The notes under the pieces are model-generated. The model did no database searches and was not told the origin of the DNA. It saw only the letters and a list, made by a program, of their open reading frames with translations. A DNA stretch of 64,000 bases from Endomicrobiaceae bacterium (lineage in GTDB: Bacteria; Elusimicrobiota; Endomicrobiia; Endomicrobiales; Endomicrobiaceae): NCBI GenBank assembly GCA_028711215.1, contig JAQTSO010000004.1, positions 38,653 through 102,652 of the forward strand, in the 5' to 3' direction. The translations under genes were made by a program, and so were the position numbers. This document shows, in pieces, positions 1-10,585 of the stretch (positions are counted from its first letter, which is position 1; the number at the start of each line of letters is the position of its first letter).

Positions 1-6
1 TTTGAT

Positions 7-1263
7 ATGACAACAACTAAGAAATTAAATTTTTCAACTATTAAAAGTGCCGTTAAAGATATTGCAACCGGCAAAATGATTATCGTTGTAGATGACCCTA
101 ACAGAGAAAACGAAGGTGATTTAGTATGTTCGGCACAGAAAGTTACTCCCGAAATAATTAATTTTATGACAAAATTCGGAAGGGGTCTTGTTTGTGTTCC
201 CGTTAAAGGAGAAAGGCTTGATAATCTTGAAATAAAAGTTGTGGAAAAAAAACACGGTGTCGTAATTAATGAAAAAATAAGCTGTGCTTTTACGGAATCA
301 GTTGATTATAAAAAAGGAACAACTACCGGAATTTCTGCCTATGACAGAGCAAAAACAATAAGGGCACTTGCAGACAATAAAAGTTTACCTTCAGATTTTG
401 AAAGACCGGGGCATATTTTTCCTTTAAGATATAAAGAAGGCGGGGTTTTGGTAAGGGCAGGGCATACCGAGGCTTCAGTTGATTTGGCTCTTCTTGCAGG
501 GTTGGACGGTTCTGCTGTTATTTGTGAAATAATGAAAGATGACGGAACAATGGCAAGATTACATGACCTGTTTGCATTTGCAAAAAAATATAAATTAAAA
601 ATTATCACCGTTGAAGAACTGATCAAATACAGAAGAAAAAATGAAAAATTGGTAAAAGAAGTTGTAAGTGTAAAATTTCCGACCAAATACGGCAATTTTA
701 ATCTGTCACTTTTTGAGGATACAATAAAAAAAGAAACTCATTTGGCAATTATAAAAGGGAATGTCAGGAATAAAAAGAATGTTCTTGTAAGAGTACATTC
801 ATCATGTGAAACAGGGGATATTTTTCACTCATTAAAATGTGATTGCGGAGAACAACTTGAACAAGCATTAACCATGATAGAAAAACAGGGTTGCGGGGTT
901 GTTCTCTATATGCACCAGGAAGGAAGAGGGATAGGACTTGCAAATAAAATAAAAGCATATAAACTACAGGAAGAAGGTATGGATACCGTTGAAGCAAATG
1001 TTGCTTTAGGTTTTGCGCCCGATCTTAGAGATTACGGAGTAGGAGCACAAATTTTATGCGAACTCGGGATATCAAGTATAAAATTAATGACAAATAATCC
1101 CAGAAAAATTATCGGATTAAATGGATACGGGCTGAAAATTACAGGCCGAGTTCCTATAGAAGTTCCTTCAAATAAAATAAATAAAAAATATTTAAAAACA
1201 AAAAAAGACAAGATGGGACATATTTTAAAAGAATTTAAAGGAGATAAAAATGAAAACTATTAG
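7..1263 (+). CDS. ribBA: Bifunctional 3,4-dihydroxy-2-butanone-4-phosphate synthase / GTP cyclohydrolase II
   Basis: N-terminal [12 protein letters not shown] (RibB); C-terminal [22 protein letters not shown] and [16 protein letters not shown] (RibA); followed by ribH. Confidence 0.96.
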   Translation: MTTTKKLNFSTIKSAVKDIATGKMIIVVDDPNRENEGDLVCSAQKVTPEIINFMTKFGRGLVCVPVKGERLDNLEIKVVEKKHGVVINEKISCAFTESVDYKKGTTTGISAYDRAKTIRALADNKSLPSDFERPGHIFPLRYKEGGVLVRAGHTEASVDLALLAGLDGSAVICEIMKDDGTMARLHDLFAFAKKYKLKIITVEELIKYRRKNEKLVKEVVSVKFPTKYGNFNLSLFEDTIKKETHLAIIKGNVRNKKNVLVRVHSSCETGDIFHSLKCDCGEQLEQALTMIEKQGCGVVLYMHQEGRGIGLANKIKAYKLQEEGMDTVEANVALGFAPDLRDYGVGAQILCELGISSIKLMTNNPRKIIGLNGYGLKITGRVPIEVPSNKINKKYLKTKKDKMGHILKEFKGDKNENY

Positions 1264-1711
1264 TGGTCAGTTAAGTTCAACAGGTAAGAAATTTGCAGTT
1301 GTAGTTTCAAGATTTAATGAATTTATTACAAACAAATTAGCATCAGGTTCTGTTGATATGTTGGTCAGACACGGTGCAAAAGAAGATGATATTACAACAG
1401 TTTGGGTACCGGGTGCTTTTGAAATTTCAACAGTAGCAAAAAAATTAGCAGATTCATCAAAATATGATGCAGTTATTTGTTTAGGCTGTGTTATCAGAGG
1501 TTCAACACCGCATTTTGATTATGTTTCTGCAGAAGTTTCAAAAGGTATTGCAACGGTCGGATTATCAAGCAAAATTCCTGTAATATTCGGTGTTTTAACA
1601 ACTGATACGATAGAACAGGCTATTGAAAGAGCCGGAACAAAAGCAGGCAACAAAGGCAGTGATGCCGCTTTGACAGCAATAGAAATGGTAAGTTTGTATT
1701 CTCAGATATAA
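1250..1711 (+). CDS. ribH: 6,7-dimethyl-8-ribityllumazine synthase
   Basis: [38 protein letters not shown] motifs; overlaps the ribBA 3' end. Confidence 0.96.
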   Translation: MKTISGQLSSTGKKFAVVVSRFNEFITNKLASGSVDMLVRHGAKEDDITTVWVPGAFEISTVAKKLADSSKYDAVICLGCVIRGSTPHFDYVSAEVSKGIATVGLSSKIPVIFGVLTTDTIEQAIERAGTKAGNKGSDAALTAIEMVSLYSQI

Positions 1712-1735
1712 TAAGTTTATATACTGATTATTTTT

Positions 1736-3490
1736 ATGAAAAGAATATTTATAATTTTTACAATTCTTTTATTATTTACAGTTTTAAAAGCCGAGGAAAA
1801 AATTACTGATTTTAACGTTATACTTACGTTAAATACTGATGCATCTGCGACAGTAACAGAAAACATAACGGTAAATGCAGAAAACAAATCAATTAAAAGA
1901 GGAATTTACAGAACTATCCCTTTTGACAGAAACGAAAAAATAACCGTTATAAATTTATTTATGGACGGTCAGCCTCATCCTTATTTCATACAAAAACGCA
2001 GTGGTATTTTAACTGTGAATTTCGGCAATGACAATTTTATTTCTCAAGGCCTACATAAATATTCGCTAACTTACAAATTTGAAAACGCTGTAAATTTTTT
2101 TAAAGAATATGATGAAATTTACTGGAATGTAACAGGAAACAAATGGTCTTTTAAAATTGAAAAAGCTTCTTTTGAACTTATTCTTCCACAAGATGCCCTT
2201 CCTTTGAAAGATAAAATTTCTTTATACACCGGTCGATACGGTTCAAAAGAACACAATGCAAAACAAACGGCAGATTTATGTTTTGAAACAACAAAAATAC
2301 TTGAGATAAACGAAGGTTTTTCTGTAGCCGTTCCTTTTTTAAAAAATGCCGTAATAAAACATTCATTCTTTGATAAAAATAAAACAAATATAGTCATAGT
2401 GATTATATTAATAATACTACCATTCATATACTCAAAGATAATAAAAAGATTTTATATCGGCTCTGATATGAAGGACCGCATAATTCTACGCAATTTTACT
2501 CCGCCTGCGAATATTTCTCCTGCTTTTGCAGGATATGTAGCAAGTATGAATGCAGGTACGGCTTTTACAACCGTTATTGTATCTCTTGCATTAAAAGGTA
2601 TAATAGAAATAGAATATGATTCTTTACAGTCTGCTTACGTTTTAAAAAACAAGTTAAATACAATCGCACCTGAATTATCTGATGAAGAAAATGCAGCTTA
2701 TAGAACTCTTTTTCCTGTGGATTCTTCTTCGCATGTTGTCTTATCCGGCTATGTTAAGAAAATAGCCGAAGCAAGAAAAAATCTTATCTCATCTCTTAAA
2801 ACACAGGAAAGCGGAAATTATTTCAAAAAGAATATCTTGTGGTCTCTGCCATTGTGTTTGTTTATATTATTTTTAGCTGCATACGGACAGATTTCAGGAC
2901 TCATAATATTTGCGGCTTTATTTTTTGCGATAATATTTACAAAAGAAGATTCAATCCCGTGGTTTTTAACTTTTTTTGTGGCTTTTACACTGAGCATTAT
3001 AAATGGAAATGTTCCGTTTTTTTTCTCTGACAGTTTTTTTATCTTCACAATAGGATTTATTTGTCTTGTAATTATAAGTATTTTAATTACAAAAAGTTTC
3101 AGAAGATATACTGAAAAAGGGCGTTTTCTCATGGATGAAATTGACGGATTCAAACAGTATATTAAATCTGTTGAAGAATATAGAGTTGAATTATCGGATC
3201 CCACAAATGCACAAAAAATATTCTGTGATTACCTGCCTTTTGCGATTGCTTTCAAAATGGATAATAAATGGATAAATTCATTCGGTAAAATACTTGACAA
3301 AACAATGATTGACGAAGCATTGAAAACAAGAGGAATTCATACACATCAAGGAATATTTTTTGCAAACGGTATAAGCAATTTTACAAATGCTTTAAATGCT
3401 TCATCTTCGGCAAAAAGAAGCGGAAGCGGAGGAGGCGGTTTTTCAGGTGGCGGCAGAGGCGGTGGCGGCGGCGGCGGCGGTGGCAGATAA
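1736..3490 (+). CDS. DUF2207 family membrane protein with Gly-rich C-terminus
   Basis: Signal peptide, TM segments and C-terminal SGSGGGGFSGGGRGGGGGGGGGR, typical of the DUF2207 family. Confidence 0.85.
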   Translation: MKRIFIIFTILLLFTVLKAEEKITDFNVILTLNTDASATVTENITVNAENKSIKRGIYRTIPFDRNEKITVINLFMDGQPHPYFIQKRSGILTVNFGNDNFISQGLHKYSLTYKFENAVNFFKEYDEIYWNVTGNKWSFKIEKASFELILPQDALPLKDKISLYTGRYGSKEHNAKQTADLCFETTKILEINEGFSVAVPFLKNAVIKHSFFDKNKTNIVIVIILIILPFIYSKIIKRFYIGSDMKDRIILRNFTPPANISPAFAGYVASMNAGTAFTTVIVSLALKGIIEIEYDSLQSAYVLKNKLNTIAPELSDEENAAYRTLFPVDSSSHVVLSGYVKKIAEARKNLISSLKTQESGNYFKKNILWSLPLCLFILFLAAYGQISGLIIFAALFFAIIFTKEDSIPWFLTFFVAFTLSIINGNVPFFFSDSFFIFTIGFICLVIISILITKSFRRYTEKGRFLMDEIDGFKQYIKSVEEYRVELSDPTNAQKIFCDYLPFAIAFKMDNKWINSFGKILDKTMIDEALKTRGIHTHQGIFFANGISNFTNALNASSSAKRSGSGGGGFSGGGRGGGGGGGGGR

Positions 3491-3493
3491 GTA

Positions 3494-4474
3494 CTAATCT
3501 GTTGAAATACCGTCCATTTGCTCTAAAGCTTTTATTCTATCTTCAACCGGCGGATGTGTGGAAAATAATCCGTGAAGCGAATCAAAAATATTAATTCCCT
3601 CTTTTAAAGGACTTTCAATACACATTGCAGACATTATTTCTTTTCCGTCAAACGAATCAACTCTTGGGTTAGAACTTATTTTCTTTAAGGCGGAAATCAA
3701 CCCTTGGGGATTTCTGGTTATAAGAGCCGCAGTGGCATCAGCCTGATATTCTCTTCTTCTTGATACTGCAAGTCTGATTATAGGGGCAATTAATGTCCCG
3801 TAAATATATAGAATAAGACCGACAATAAGAAATATTAAGGCTCCTTTATTTCTTCCTCCCCTGCCCCTAAAAGAAACTCTCATTAATAAACTGCCTGCCA
3901 ATGTAAAAAAACCTATGACTAAAATTATAATCATCATAAGCTTTGTATCGCTATTTCCTATATGAGACATTTCATGAGCTATAACACCTTCAAGTTCAGA
4001 TTTTTCCAATTTTCCAATAATACCGGTTGTTAATACCACATAAGCATTTTCAGGATTTCGTCCTGTGGCAAAAGCATTTAATGCAGGTGTATCCATAATG
4101 TAAACTTGTGGCATGGGAAGTCCGGCAGTTATTGCTATATTTTCAACTAACCTTATAATTTCCTTGTCAGTTTCCCGGTTGGCTTGCCTTGAATTTACGG
4201 ATGATAATATAAAATTATGTCCGGAATAAAACGAAATCAAAGTCCATAGTGACGATAATATTATAATACCGGCAAAAATATATAAAAAATAAATGTTTAT
4301 ATTCTGCAAAACTGAAACAGCCGATATTTGATTTTGCGGCTGGTTACTGTTATAAATATATAAAAAACCAAATAAAGAAACGTAAGTCATAATAGCAAGA
4401 CTTACAGGAAAAAATGCTATTAAGAAAATGGTTTTTCTTTTGTTGCTGTCTATAAAATCATAGGTTGTTTTCAT
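3494..4474 (-). CDS. htpX: M48 family zinc metalloprotease HtpX-like
   Basis: HEMSH (HExxH) motif, TM segments, REYQADATAA; adjacent to lemA. Confidence 0.9.
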   Translation of the reverse strand: MKTTYDFIDSNKRKTIFLIAFFPVSLAIMTYVSLFGFLYIYNSNQPQNQISAVSVLQNINIYFLYIFAGIIILSSLWTLISFYSGHNFILSSVNSRQANRETDKEIIRLVENIAITAGLPMPQVYIMDTPALNAFATGRNPENAYVVLTTGIIGKLEKSELEGVIAHEMSHIGNSDTKLMMIIILVIGFFTLAGSLLMRVSFRGRGGRNKGALIFLIVGLILYIYGTLIAPIIRLAVSRRREYQADATAALITRNPQGLISALKKISSNPRVDSFDGKEIMSAMCIESPLKEGINIFDSLHGLFSTHPPVEDRIKALEQMDGISTD

Positions 4475-4481
4475 TTGTCAA

Positions 4482-5048
4482 TTAAAATGATATTTTTACG
4501 GGATTTTTTGCCGCCTGTTCATCTGCATCAAGTTCAAAAAATTTCTGTTTTTCAAAATTGAACATATTTGCAATTATATTGCTCGGAAAAAGCTCAATTT
4601 TTGTATTTAATGATAAAACATTTGCATTGTAAAATCTTCTGGATGCCTGAATTTTATTTTCAGTATCTACAAGTTCTCTTTGTAATTCTAAAAAATTCGC
4701 ATTGGCTTTCAAATCCGGATAATTTTCACTTAAAGCAAATAATGATTTTAATGTACCGCTTAATATATTTTCTGACTTTGCCTGTTCTTCTATTGAACCT
4801 TTATTTGCAGACATTGCCATATTTCTTGCTTGAATAACAGCTTCCAACGTATTTCTTTCATGTGCCGCATAACCTTTAACAATTTCTACCAGATTCGGTA
4901 TTAAATCATATCTTCTTTTTAATAAAACTTCTATATCGCTCCAAGCCTCTTTTACTCTGTTTTTCAATACTATAAATCTGTTATATGTAGACCATAAAAA
5001 CAAACCGACAACAACCAAAAGAAATACTATTACAGATAATGCAATCAT
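4482..5048 (-). CDS. lemA: LemA family protein
   Basis: N-terminal TM, YNRFIVLKNRVKEAWSDIEVLLKRRYDLIPNLVEIVKGYA. Start refined to MIALSV (SD GGGGGGAATAATG); the ORF track extends to 5102. Confidence 0.9.
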   Translation of the reverse strand: MIALSVIVFLLVVVGLFLWSTYNRFIVLKNRVKEAWSDIEVLLKRRYDLIPNLVEIVKGYAAHERNTLEAVIQARNMAMSANKGSIEEQAKSENILSGTLKSLFALSENYPDLKANANFLELQRELVDTENKIQASRRFYNANVLSLNTKIELFPSNIIANMFNFEKQKFFELDADEQAAKNPVKISF

Positions 5049-5087
5049 TATTCCCCCCAACTGCTTAAATTTTTCAACTGTTATTTC

Positions 5088-5093
5088 ATTATA
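5088..5093 (-). promoter_or_regulatory. Extended -10 (TGCTATAAT) upstream of lemA
   Basis: Reverse strand TGATTTGCTATAATG at the priA stop; 14-nt identity with the atp promoter core. Confidence 0.35.
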
Positions 5094-7074
5094 GCAAATC
5101 ACTTGGGTCTAATTCCAAATTAACATAAGTTTCTGTAGGTATTTTCAAATCCGTAATTTGTTCTAAAATTACTTTTATTTCGCGTTTTTTTCCTTTTAAA
5201 ATTATTTGCCATCTGTACGTTCCGTTTTGTTTTGCAATATAAGCCTGAGACGGACCTAACAATGTTATTTTATAACCAAACTTATCTATCTTTTCCTGCA
5301 GATAAACATATACCTGTTTAATAAAATCTAAAGTTTTTTTATCATCTTTATTTCTAACGGTGACTTTTGCAATATCACAAAAAGGCGGATATTTCAACTC
5401 TTGTCTAAATTCTATTTCCTGTCCGTAAAATTGTTTATAATTGTATTGTTTTGCATTCACTAATGCATAATTATCAAGATATTTTGTCTGCACCAAAACT
5501 TTACCCTTAATATCGGCTCTTCCGCACCTTCCTGCAACCTGTGTAATTAATTGAAAAGTTTTTTCGGAAGAACGAAAATCCGGCAAGTATAAAGAGGTAT
5601 CTGCATCAACAACACAAACCAGTGATATTCTTGAAAAATCAAAACCTTTGGCAACCATCTGGGTTCCCAGTAAAATATCATATTCCTCATTTTTTATACC
5701 TTCATAAACTTTAGAATATATTTCTTTACTTTTAGCCGTATCGGCATCCAATCTGAATATCTTTGCATGAGGAAGTATTCGTTTTAATTCTTCTTCAACC
5801 CTTTGCGTACCGACTCCAAAAATTGCAAATTCTTTCCCGTTGCATTTATTACATTTTATAGGGAATTTTACTTCCGAACCGCAATAATGACATTTTAATA
5901 TTTCAGGTTTTTTATGATATACCATTGAAACAGAACAGTTTTGACACTGATAAACCGTATCACATTTTTTACACATCAAAGTCGGAGAAAAACCTCTCCT
6001 GTTTAAAAATACTATTATTTGTTCTCTTCTTGCCAGTGCTTGTTTTATCGCTGAAATTAATTTGTTTGATAAAACCGATTCTTTATTTTTTATATCTTTT
6101 AAAGATATCATTTCTATTACCGGCATCTGTTTGTTATCTATTCTCTTTGGAAGCTCTAATAATTTTAAATGACCGTCAATACTTTTCTTATATGTTTCTA
6201 TTGCAGGTGTAGCTGAACCTAAAACACATACGGCATTATTGTATTTTGCGCGCCATAAGGCAATCTCTTTTGCATCATAACACGGTTTGTTATCTTGTTT
6301 ATATGTTGATTCATGTTCTTCATCTATTACAATAAAACCTAAATTTGTAAAAGGCAAAAAAATTGCAGATCTTGCACCTATTACAATCTTTATATCACCG
6401 GTTCTAACTGAATCAAATATTTTATATTTTTGTAACATTGACACACCGCTATGCCATAATGCGACGATGTCTCCGAATCTTTTTTTAATAATGCTTATAA
6501 ATTGGGGTGTCAGTGCGATTTCAGGAAGCAAAAAAATAGCCGTTCTGTTCTTATCCAGTGTTTTTTGAATAGCTCTTAAATAAATTTCAGTTTTACCTGA
6601 ACCGGTTACACCATGCAACAAAAAATTTATATTTTTATTTACGGATATTGCATCATATATTTTATCTAATGATTCTTTTTGATATTCGGTAACTTTAAAA
6701 TTGGGATTTTCTATTTTGGTTTTCTTACTGTTTTTTTTTGATGTTTTTCTTTTTGGAATTTTCATTGATATCGGAACTATCGTAGAAAGTGCTTCCCCTA
6801 CTGAACAAAGATATGTTTCAGATAACCAACCTGACATTTCTTTCATTTCTTTTGAAATAACGGGTTCATTGTCCAACACCTCAATAATATCTTTAAATTT
6901 TATTTTTTCATCACTTATTTCTTTTATATCAATTGCATAACCTGTAGTAATTCTGTTACCAAAAGAAACTTTTATCCTTCTGTCTATTATTTTTTCAGCA
7001 TCTAATTTAGCCGGAACCGTATAATAAAAGGATTTATTTAAAGGTATTGGAATAACAACTTCGATAACTCTCAT
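5089..7074 (-). CDS. priA: Primosomal protein N' (replication restart helicase)
   Basis: GVTGSGKTEIYL, DEEH, Zn-binding cysteine cluster CKKCDTVYQCQNCS...CHYCG...CNKC, GTQMVAKGFDF. Confidence 0.95.
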   Translation of the reverse strand: MRVIEVVIPIPLNKSFYYTVPAKLDAEKIIDRRIKVSFGNRITTGYAIDIKEISDEKIKFKDIIEVLDNEPVISKEMKEMSGWLSETYLCSVGEALSTIVPISMKIPKRKTSKKNSKKTKIENPNFKVTEYQKESLDKIYDAISVNKNINFLLHGVTGSGKTEIYLRAIQKTLDKNRTAIFLLPEIALTPQFISIIKKRFGDIVALWHSGVSMLQKYKIFDSVRTGDIKIVIGARSAIFLPFTNLGFIVIDEEHESTYKQDNKPCYDAKEIALWRAKYNNAVCVLGSATPAIETYKKSIDGHLKLLELPKRIDNKQMPVIEMISLKDIKNKESVLSNKLISAIKQALARREQIIVFLNRRGFSPTLMCKKCDTVYQCQNCSVSMVYHKKPEILKCHYCGSEVKFPIKCNKCNGKEFAIFGVGTQRVEEELKRILPHAKIFRLDADTAKSKEIYSKVYEGIKNEEYDILLGTQMVAKGFDFSRISLVCVVDADTSLYLPDFRSSEKTFQLITQVAGRCGRADIKGKVLVQTKYLDNYALVNAKQYNYKQFYGQEIEFRQELKYPPFCDIAKVTVRNKDDKKTLDFIKQVYVYLQEKIDKFGYKITLLGPSQAYIAKQNGTYRWQIILKGKKREIKVILEQITDLKIPTETYVNLELDPSDLL

Positions 7075-7075
7075 A

Positions 7076-7801
7076 TTATCTCTGTTTTAAATAGGATAGA
7101 ACTTCTTTCATATCCTGCCATGTATCTTTTTTCAAATTTGGATTTCTAAGCAATGCGGCAGGATGAAATGTCGGCATTAATTTGATGCCGTTATATGTCT
7201 TAAACTTTCCTCTTAAATTGCTGATAGTTTCTTCAGTATTTAATAAGCATCTTGTAGATGATGAACCCAAAGTTATTATTACTTTAGGAGAAATTATTTC
7301 TATCTGTTTATCAAGATAACCTTTACATTTTGACATTTCTTCTTGTGTAGGCGGCCTGTCATTATTGGTTAACTCAGGATTTGTAGGATCCTTCATCGGG
7401 TGACATTTTACTATATTTGCAATATAGATTGATTGTCTTGTATAGCCCATAGCTTCAATAATTTTATCAAGCAACGCACCTGCACGTCCTATAAACGGTT
7501 CGCCTTTATGGTCTTCCTTAAAGCCCGGACCTTCTCCGACAAACATAATCTCTGCATTTGGATTACCGACACCAAATACAAAATTCAATCTTGATTGTCC
7601 AAGAGAACATTTATTACAAACACATATTTTTTTTCTAAATATTTCCAATAACTCGCCGGCAGACTTTATTTGTTTTTGCTCTTTTACCATATTAGGTTTA
7701 GAAATTTCTTTACCGACAGAAATTTCGTCTTCCCCCCAGTTTTCATGTTCCCTAATTGCTGTTTTTGTAAGTTTTATAAGATTTGATTTTGATGATTTCA
7801 T
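7076..7801 (-). CDS. Family 4 uracil-DNA glycosylase
   Basis: [49 protein letters not shown]; cysteines consistent with an Fe-S cluster. Confidence 0.92.
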   Translation of the reverse strand: MKSSKSNLIKLTKTAIREHENWGEDEISVGKEISKPNMVKEQKQIKSAGELLEIFRKKICVCNKCSLGQSRLNFVFGVGNPNAEIMFVGEGPGFKEDHKGEPFIGRAGALLDKIIEAMGYTRQSIYIANIVKCHPMKDPTNPELTNNDRPPTQEEMSKCKGYLDKQIEIISPKVIITLGSSSTRCLLNTEETISNLRGKFKTYNGIKLMPTFHPAALLRNPNLKKDTWQDMKEVLSYLKQR

Positions 7802-8405
7802 TAATTATCTCTTTTGCTATGTATTGTTTTTTTGCCGATTTTAATTTCTTTTTTTTGCCGTCGCTGAAAATCAAATACGGATTCGATTTTTCAGACGATA
7901 TTGTATCTATCCCGTTAGCAATTATCAGATCAAGTTTCTTTTCTTTAAGTTTCTTTTTAGCATATCCGAGTATATTATCTGATTCAAGTGCGAAACCAAC
8001 TACTGTTTTGTTATACTTATGTTCTGAGACATAACCGATTATATCAGGATTTTTTTTTAGTTTTAAATTTAAAATATTTTTATTTTTTTTAATTTTTATT
8101 TTTGAAAAAGAAACCGGAGCATAATCGGCAACTGCCGCAACACCGATAAAAATATCGGCAAATTTTAGATTTATTTTAACTGCATCAAACATTTGCTTTG
8201 CACTTATTACATCTATTATTTTACATTTCTTTGACGATTTCATTTCTTCTGAAGGACCTTTAACAACAATAATATTAAAGCCTTTTTTTAACGCCTCTTC
8301 AACTATTGCTTTTCCCATTTTACCGGAAGAGGAATTAGAAATAAATCTTACAGGGTCAATATACTCTCTGGTCGGACCGGATGTGATAAGAATTGTTTTT
8401 GTCAT
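7752..8405 (-). CDS. coaB: Phosphopantothenate-cysteine ligase domain protein (CoaB)
   Basis: [32 protein letters not shown]; directly downstream of coaC. Confidence 0.9.
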   Translation of the reverse strand: MTKTILITSGPTREYIDPVRFISNSSSGKMGKAIVEEALKKGFNIIVVKGPSEEMKSSKKCKIIDVISAKQMFDAVKINLKFADIFIGVAAVADYAPVSFSKIKIKKNKNILNLKLKKNPDIIGYVSEHKYNKTVVGFALESDNILGYAKKKLKEKKLDLIIANGIDTISSEKSNPYLIFSDGKKKKLKSAKKQYIAKEIINEIIKIKSYKTYKNSN

Positions 8406-8417
8406 AGATTTTTAATT

Positions 8418-8963
8418 TCAGATAATTTCTTTAATTATTGTCTCTACTATATTTTCAACAGACGCTAAATTCCCGTTGCCGACAGTACCACATGCAAGTT
8501 TACCGCTTTTGGGTTCCACAAATTTATAGCCGTAATCTTTCAGAGTCATTATATTCTTTTGTGTGGCTTGATGTTCCAACATATTTGTATTCATTGCCGG
8601 ACATACTAAAATTTTGGCTTTTGTAGCAAGAACTGTCGAACAGACAAGATTATCTGCAAAACCATAAGCAAGTTTTGCAATCGTGTTTGCAGTTGCAGGA
8701 ACAACAACAACAATATCAGCTTTCTTTGCAAGGGATATGTGATCAATATCCCACGATTCTGTATTAAACATATCATGGTAAACTTTATTCTTTGATAATG
8801 TCTGAAATGTAAGCGGTGTAACAAATTTCATCGCATTTTCAGTCATAACACAAGTAACCATGGCATCTGCTGATATAAGTTTTCTAACTAAATCACAAAC
8901 TTTATACACGGCAATACCACCACAGACAGCCAATATAATGTTTTTACCTTTTAGGTTTATCAT
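8418..8963 (-). CDS. coaC: Phosphopantothenoylcysteine decarboxylase (CoaC)
   Basis: Flavoprotein fold ILAVCGGIAVYK, VVVVPATANTIAKLAYGFADNL, CPAMNTNML. Confidence 0.92.
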   Translation of the reverse strand: MINLKGKNIILAVCGGIAVYKVCDLVRKLISADAMVTCVMTENAMKFVTPLTFQTLSKNKVYHDMFNTESWDIDHISLAKKADIVVVVPATANTIAKLAYGFADNLVCSTVLATKAKILVCPAMNTNMLEHQATQKNIMTLKDYGYKFVEPKSGKLACGTVGNGNLASVENIVETIIKEII

Positions 8964-9220
8964 TACTGTTTTTCTTCTTGTTTTACTTGTTTAACAATTT
9001 TTTTCTTTTTTAATTCTGCTATTTCCGATTCTGTGTCTTGTTGTTTTTTACCCAACACATCTCTTACTGCCTTATCTAGCAACTGTATCTGAGATAAATG
9101 TTTATATCCTTCTTCGTCTTTTTTAACTTTTATCCATTCAATAGCCAGTTTTACAATTTCATACTTCCCCATTTTTGACTCAAAAAACACCTGATCTAAA
9201 GGTTTTTCAACTACACTCAT
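8963..9220 (-). CDS. rpoZ: DNA-directed RNA polymerase omega subunit-like
   Basis: Short ORF between gmk and coaC; MGKYEIVKLAIEWIKVKK resembles the omega N-terminal region; gmk-rpoZ-coaBC-priA synteny. Confidence 0.75.
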   Translation of the reverse strand: MSVVEKPLDQVFFESKMGKYEIVKLAIEWIKVKKDEEGYKHLSQIQLLDKAVRDVLGKKQQDTESEIAELKKKKIVKQVKQEEKQ

Positions 9221-9231
9221 TATACCGCTCC

Positions 9232-9825
9232 TTAAAATATTATTTTATTTCGTTTTATCGATAATCTTTCTGCTTTAATAACGGATTTTACATCGTTTAT
9301 ACTTTCCTGAAGTTTATCATTGAATATCAAATAATCATATTTGTCGGCATATTTTATTTCTTTTTTAGCATTTTCAATTCTTGTATTTATTGTTTCTTTA
9401 GAATCTTTATTCCTTTTTACAAGCCTGTTTTTTAATTCTTTTAAAGTCGGCGTCATGATAAATAACATCAAAGCATTTTTATATTGTTTCCTTATATTCA
9501 ATGCACCCTGAACATCTATATCCAGCAATACATCTTTGCCTTTTGATAATGCCCCCTGCAATACAGCTTTACTTGTCCCGTAATAATTGTTATGAACTTT
9601 TGCCCACTCAATAAATTTGCCGGTTTTAATATCTTGCTTAAATTTTTTTTCATCAACAAAAAAATATTCTCTGCCGTTTTTCTCACCGGTTCTCGGATTT
9701 CTTGTTGTGGTTGATATGGAATAAACTATATTTTTGTCATCTTTTATAATAGCATCACAAATACTTGTTTTGCCGGCTCCTGACGGAGAAGAAACTATAA
9801 TAATCATACCGTGTTTTTTATTCAT
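9232..9825 (-). CDS. gmk: Guanylate kinase
   Basis: IIIVSSPSGAGKTSICDAI, SISTTTRNPRTGEKNGREYFFV, DIDVQGALNIRK. Confidence 0.96.
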   Translation of the reverse strand: MNKKHGMIIIVSSPSGAGKTSICDAIIKDDKNIVYSISTTTRNPRTGEKNGREYFFVDEKKFKQDIKTGKFIEWAKVHNNYYGTSKAVLQGALSKGKDVLLDIDVQGALNIRKQYKNALMLFIMTPTLKELKNRLVKRNKDSKETINTRIENAKKEIKYADKYDYLIFNDKLQESINDVKSVIKAERLSIKRNKIIF

Positions 9826-10574
9826 TATACGCTAAATTTTTCCATGTCTTCCTTTGAAATATCAAAATTGGAAAACACATTTTTCACATCATCATATTCT
9901 TCAAGTTCATCCATAAGTTTTATCATATGTTCTGCATCTGTACCTGTAAGTTTTACATATGTTTGGGGAAACATTGATATTTCCGATGTTGAAATCTCAA
10001 TATTCTTACTGCTAAGAGCATTTTTTACAGTTTCCAAATCCTCAGGCTTAGTATAAATCTCATAAACTTCATCTTCAACGGAAAAATCATCCGCACCGCT
10101 TTCAAGAGCAAGTGTCATGACCGTATCTTCATCGGAAGCGGTTTTATTTATTGATATATATCCTTTTCTTGAAAACATCCATCCTACACAACCTGATTCT
10201 CCCATATTACCTGAATGTTTTGTAAACATTTTTCTGATGTCAGCTGATGTTCTGTTTTTATTATCCGTTGTAGTTTCAATAATTAGTGCAACACCTGCCG
10301 GACCGTATCCTTCATATGTTATTTCTTCATACATAACACCCGGAATTTCACCTGTTCCGCGCTGTATGGCTTTTTTTATATTATCCTGCGGCATATTTGC
10401 TTCTCTGGCATCATTCATTGCTTTTCTTAATCTGGCATTATTTTCAGGATTACCGCCGCTTTCTTTTGCCGAAACAACTATTTCTCTGATAATTTTTGTA
10501 AAAACTTTACCTCTTTTTGAATCTGTTGCAGCTTTTTTGTGCTTAATACTGGCCCACTTATTATGACCTGACAT
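9825..10574 (-). CDS. yebC: YebC/PmpR family protein (translation/transcription factor)
   Basis: MSGHNKWASIKHKKAATDSKRGKVFTKIIREI, YEGYGPAGVALIIE. Confidence 0.96.
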   Translation of the reverse strand: MSGHNKWASIKHKKAATDSKRGKVFTKIIREIVVSAKESGGNPENNARLRKAMNDAREANMPQDNIKKAIQRGTGEIPGVMYEEITYEGYGPAGVALIIETTTDNKNRTSADIRKMFTKHSGNMGESGCVGWMFSRKGYISINKTASDEDTVMTLALESGADDFSVEDEVYEIYTKPEDLETVKNALSSKNIEISTSEISMFPQTYVKLTGTDAEHMIKLMDELEEYDDVKNVFSNFDISKEDMEKFSV

Positions 10575-10585
10575 AACAACACCCC

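Noticed and set aside
10117-10566. 149-aa + strand ORF opposite yebC
   Set aside because: Shadow of a highly conserved gene; no motif.
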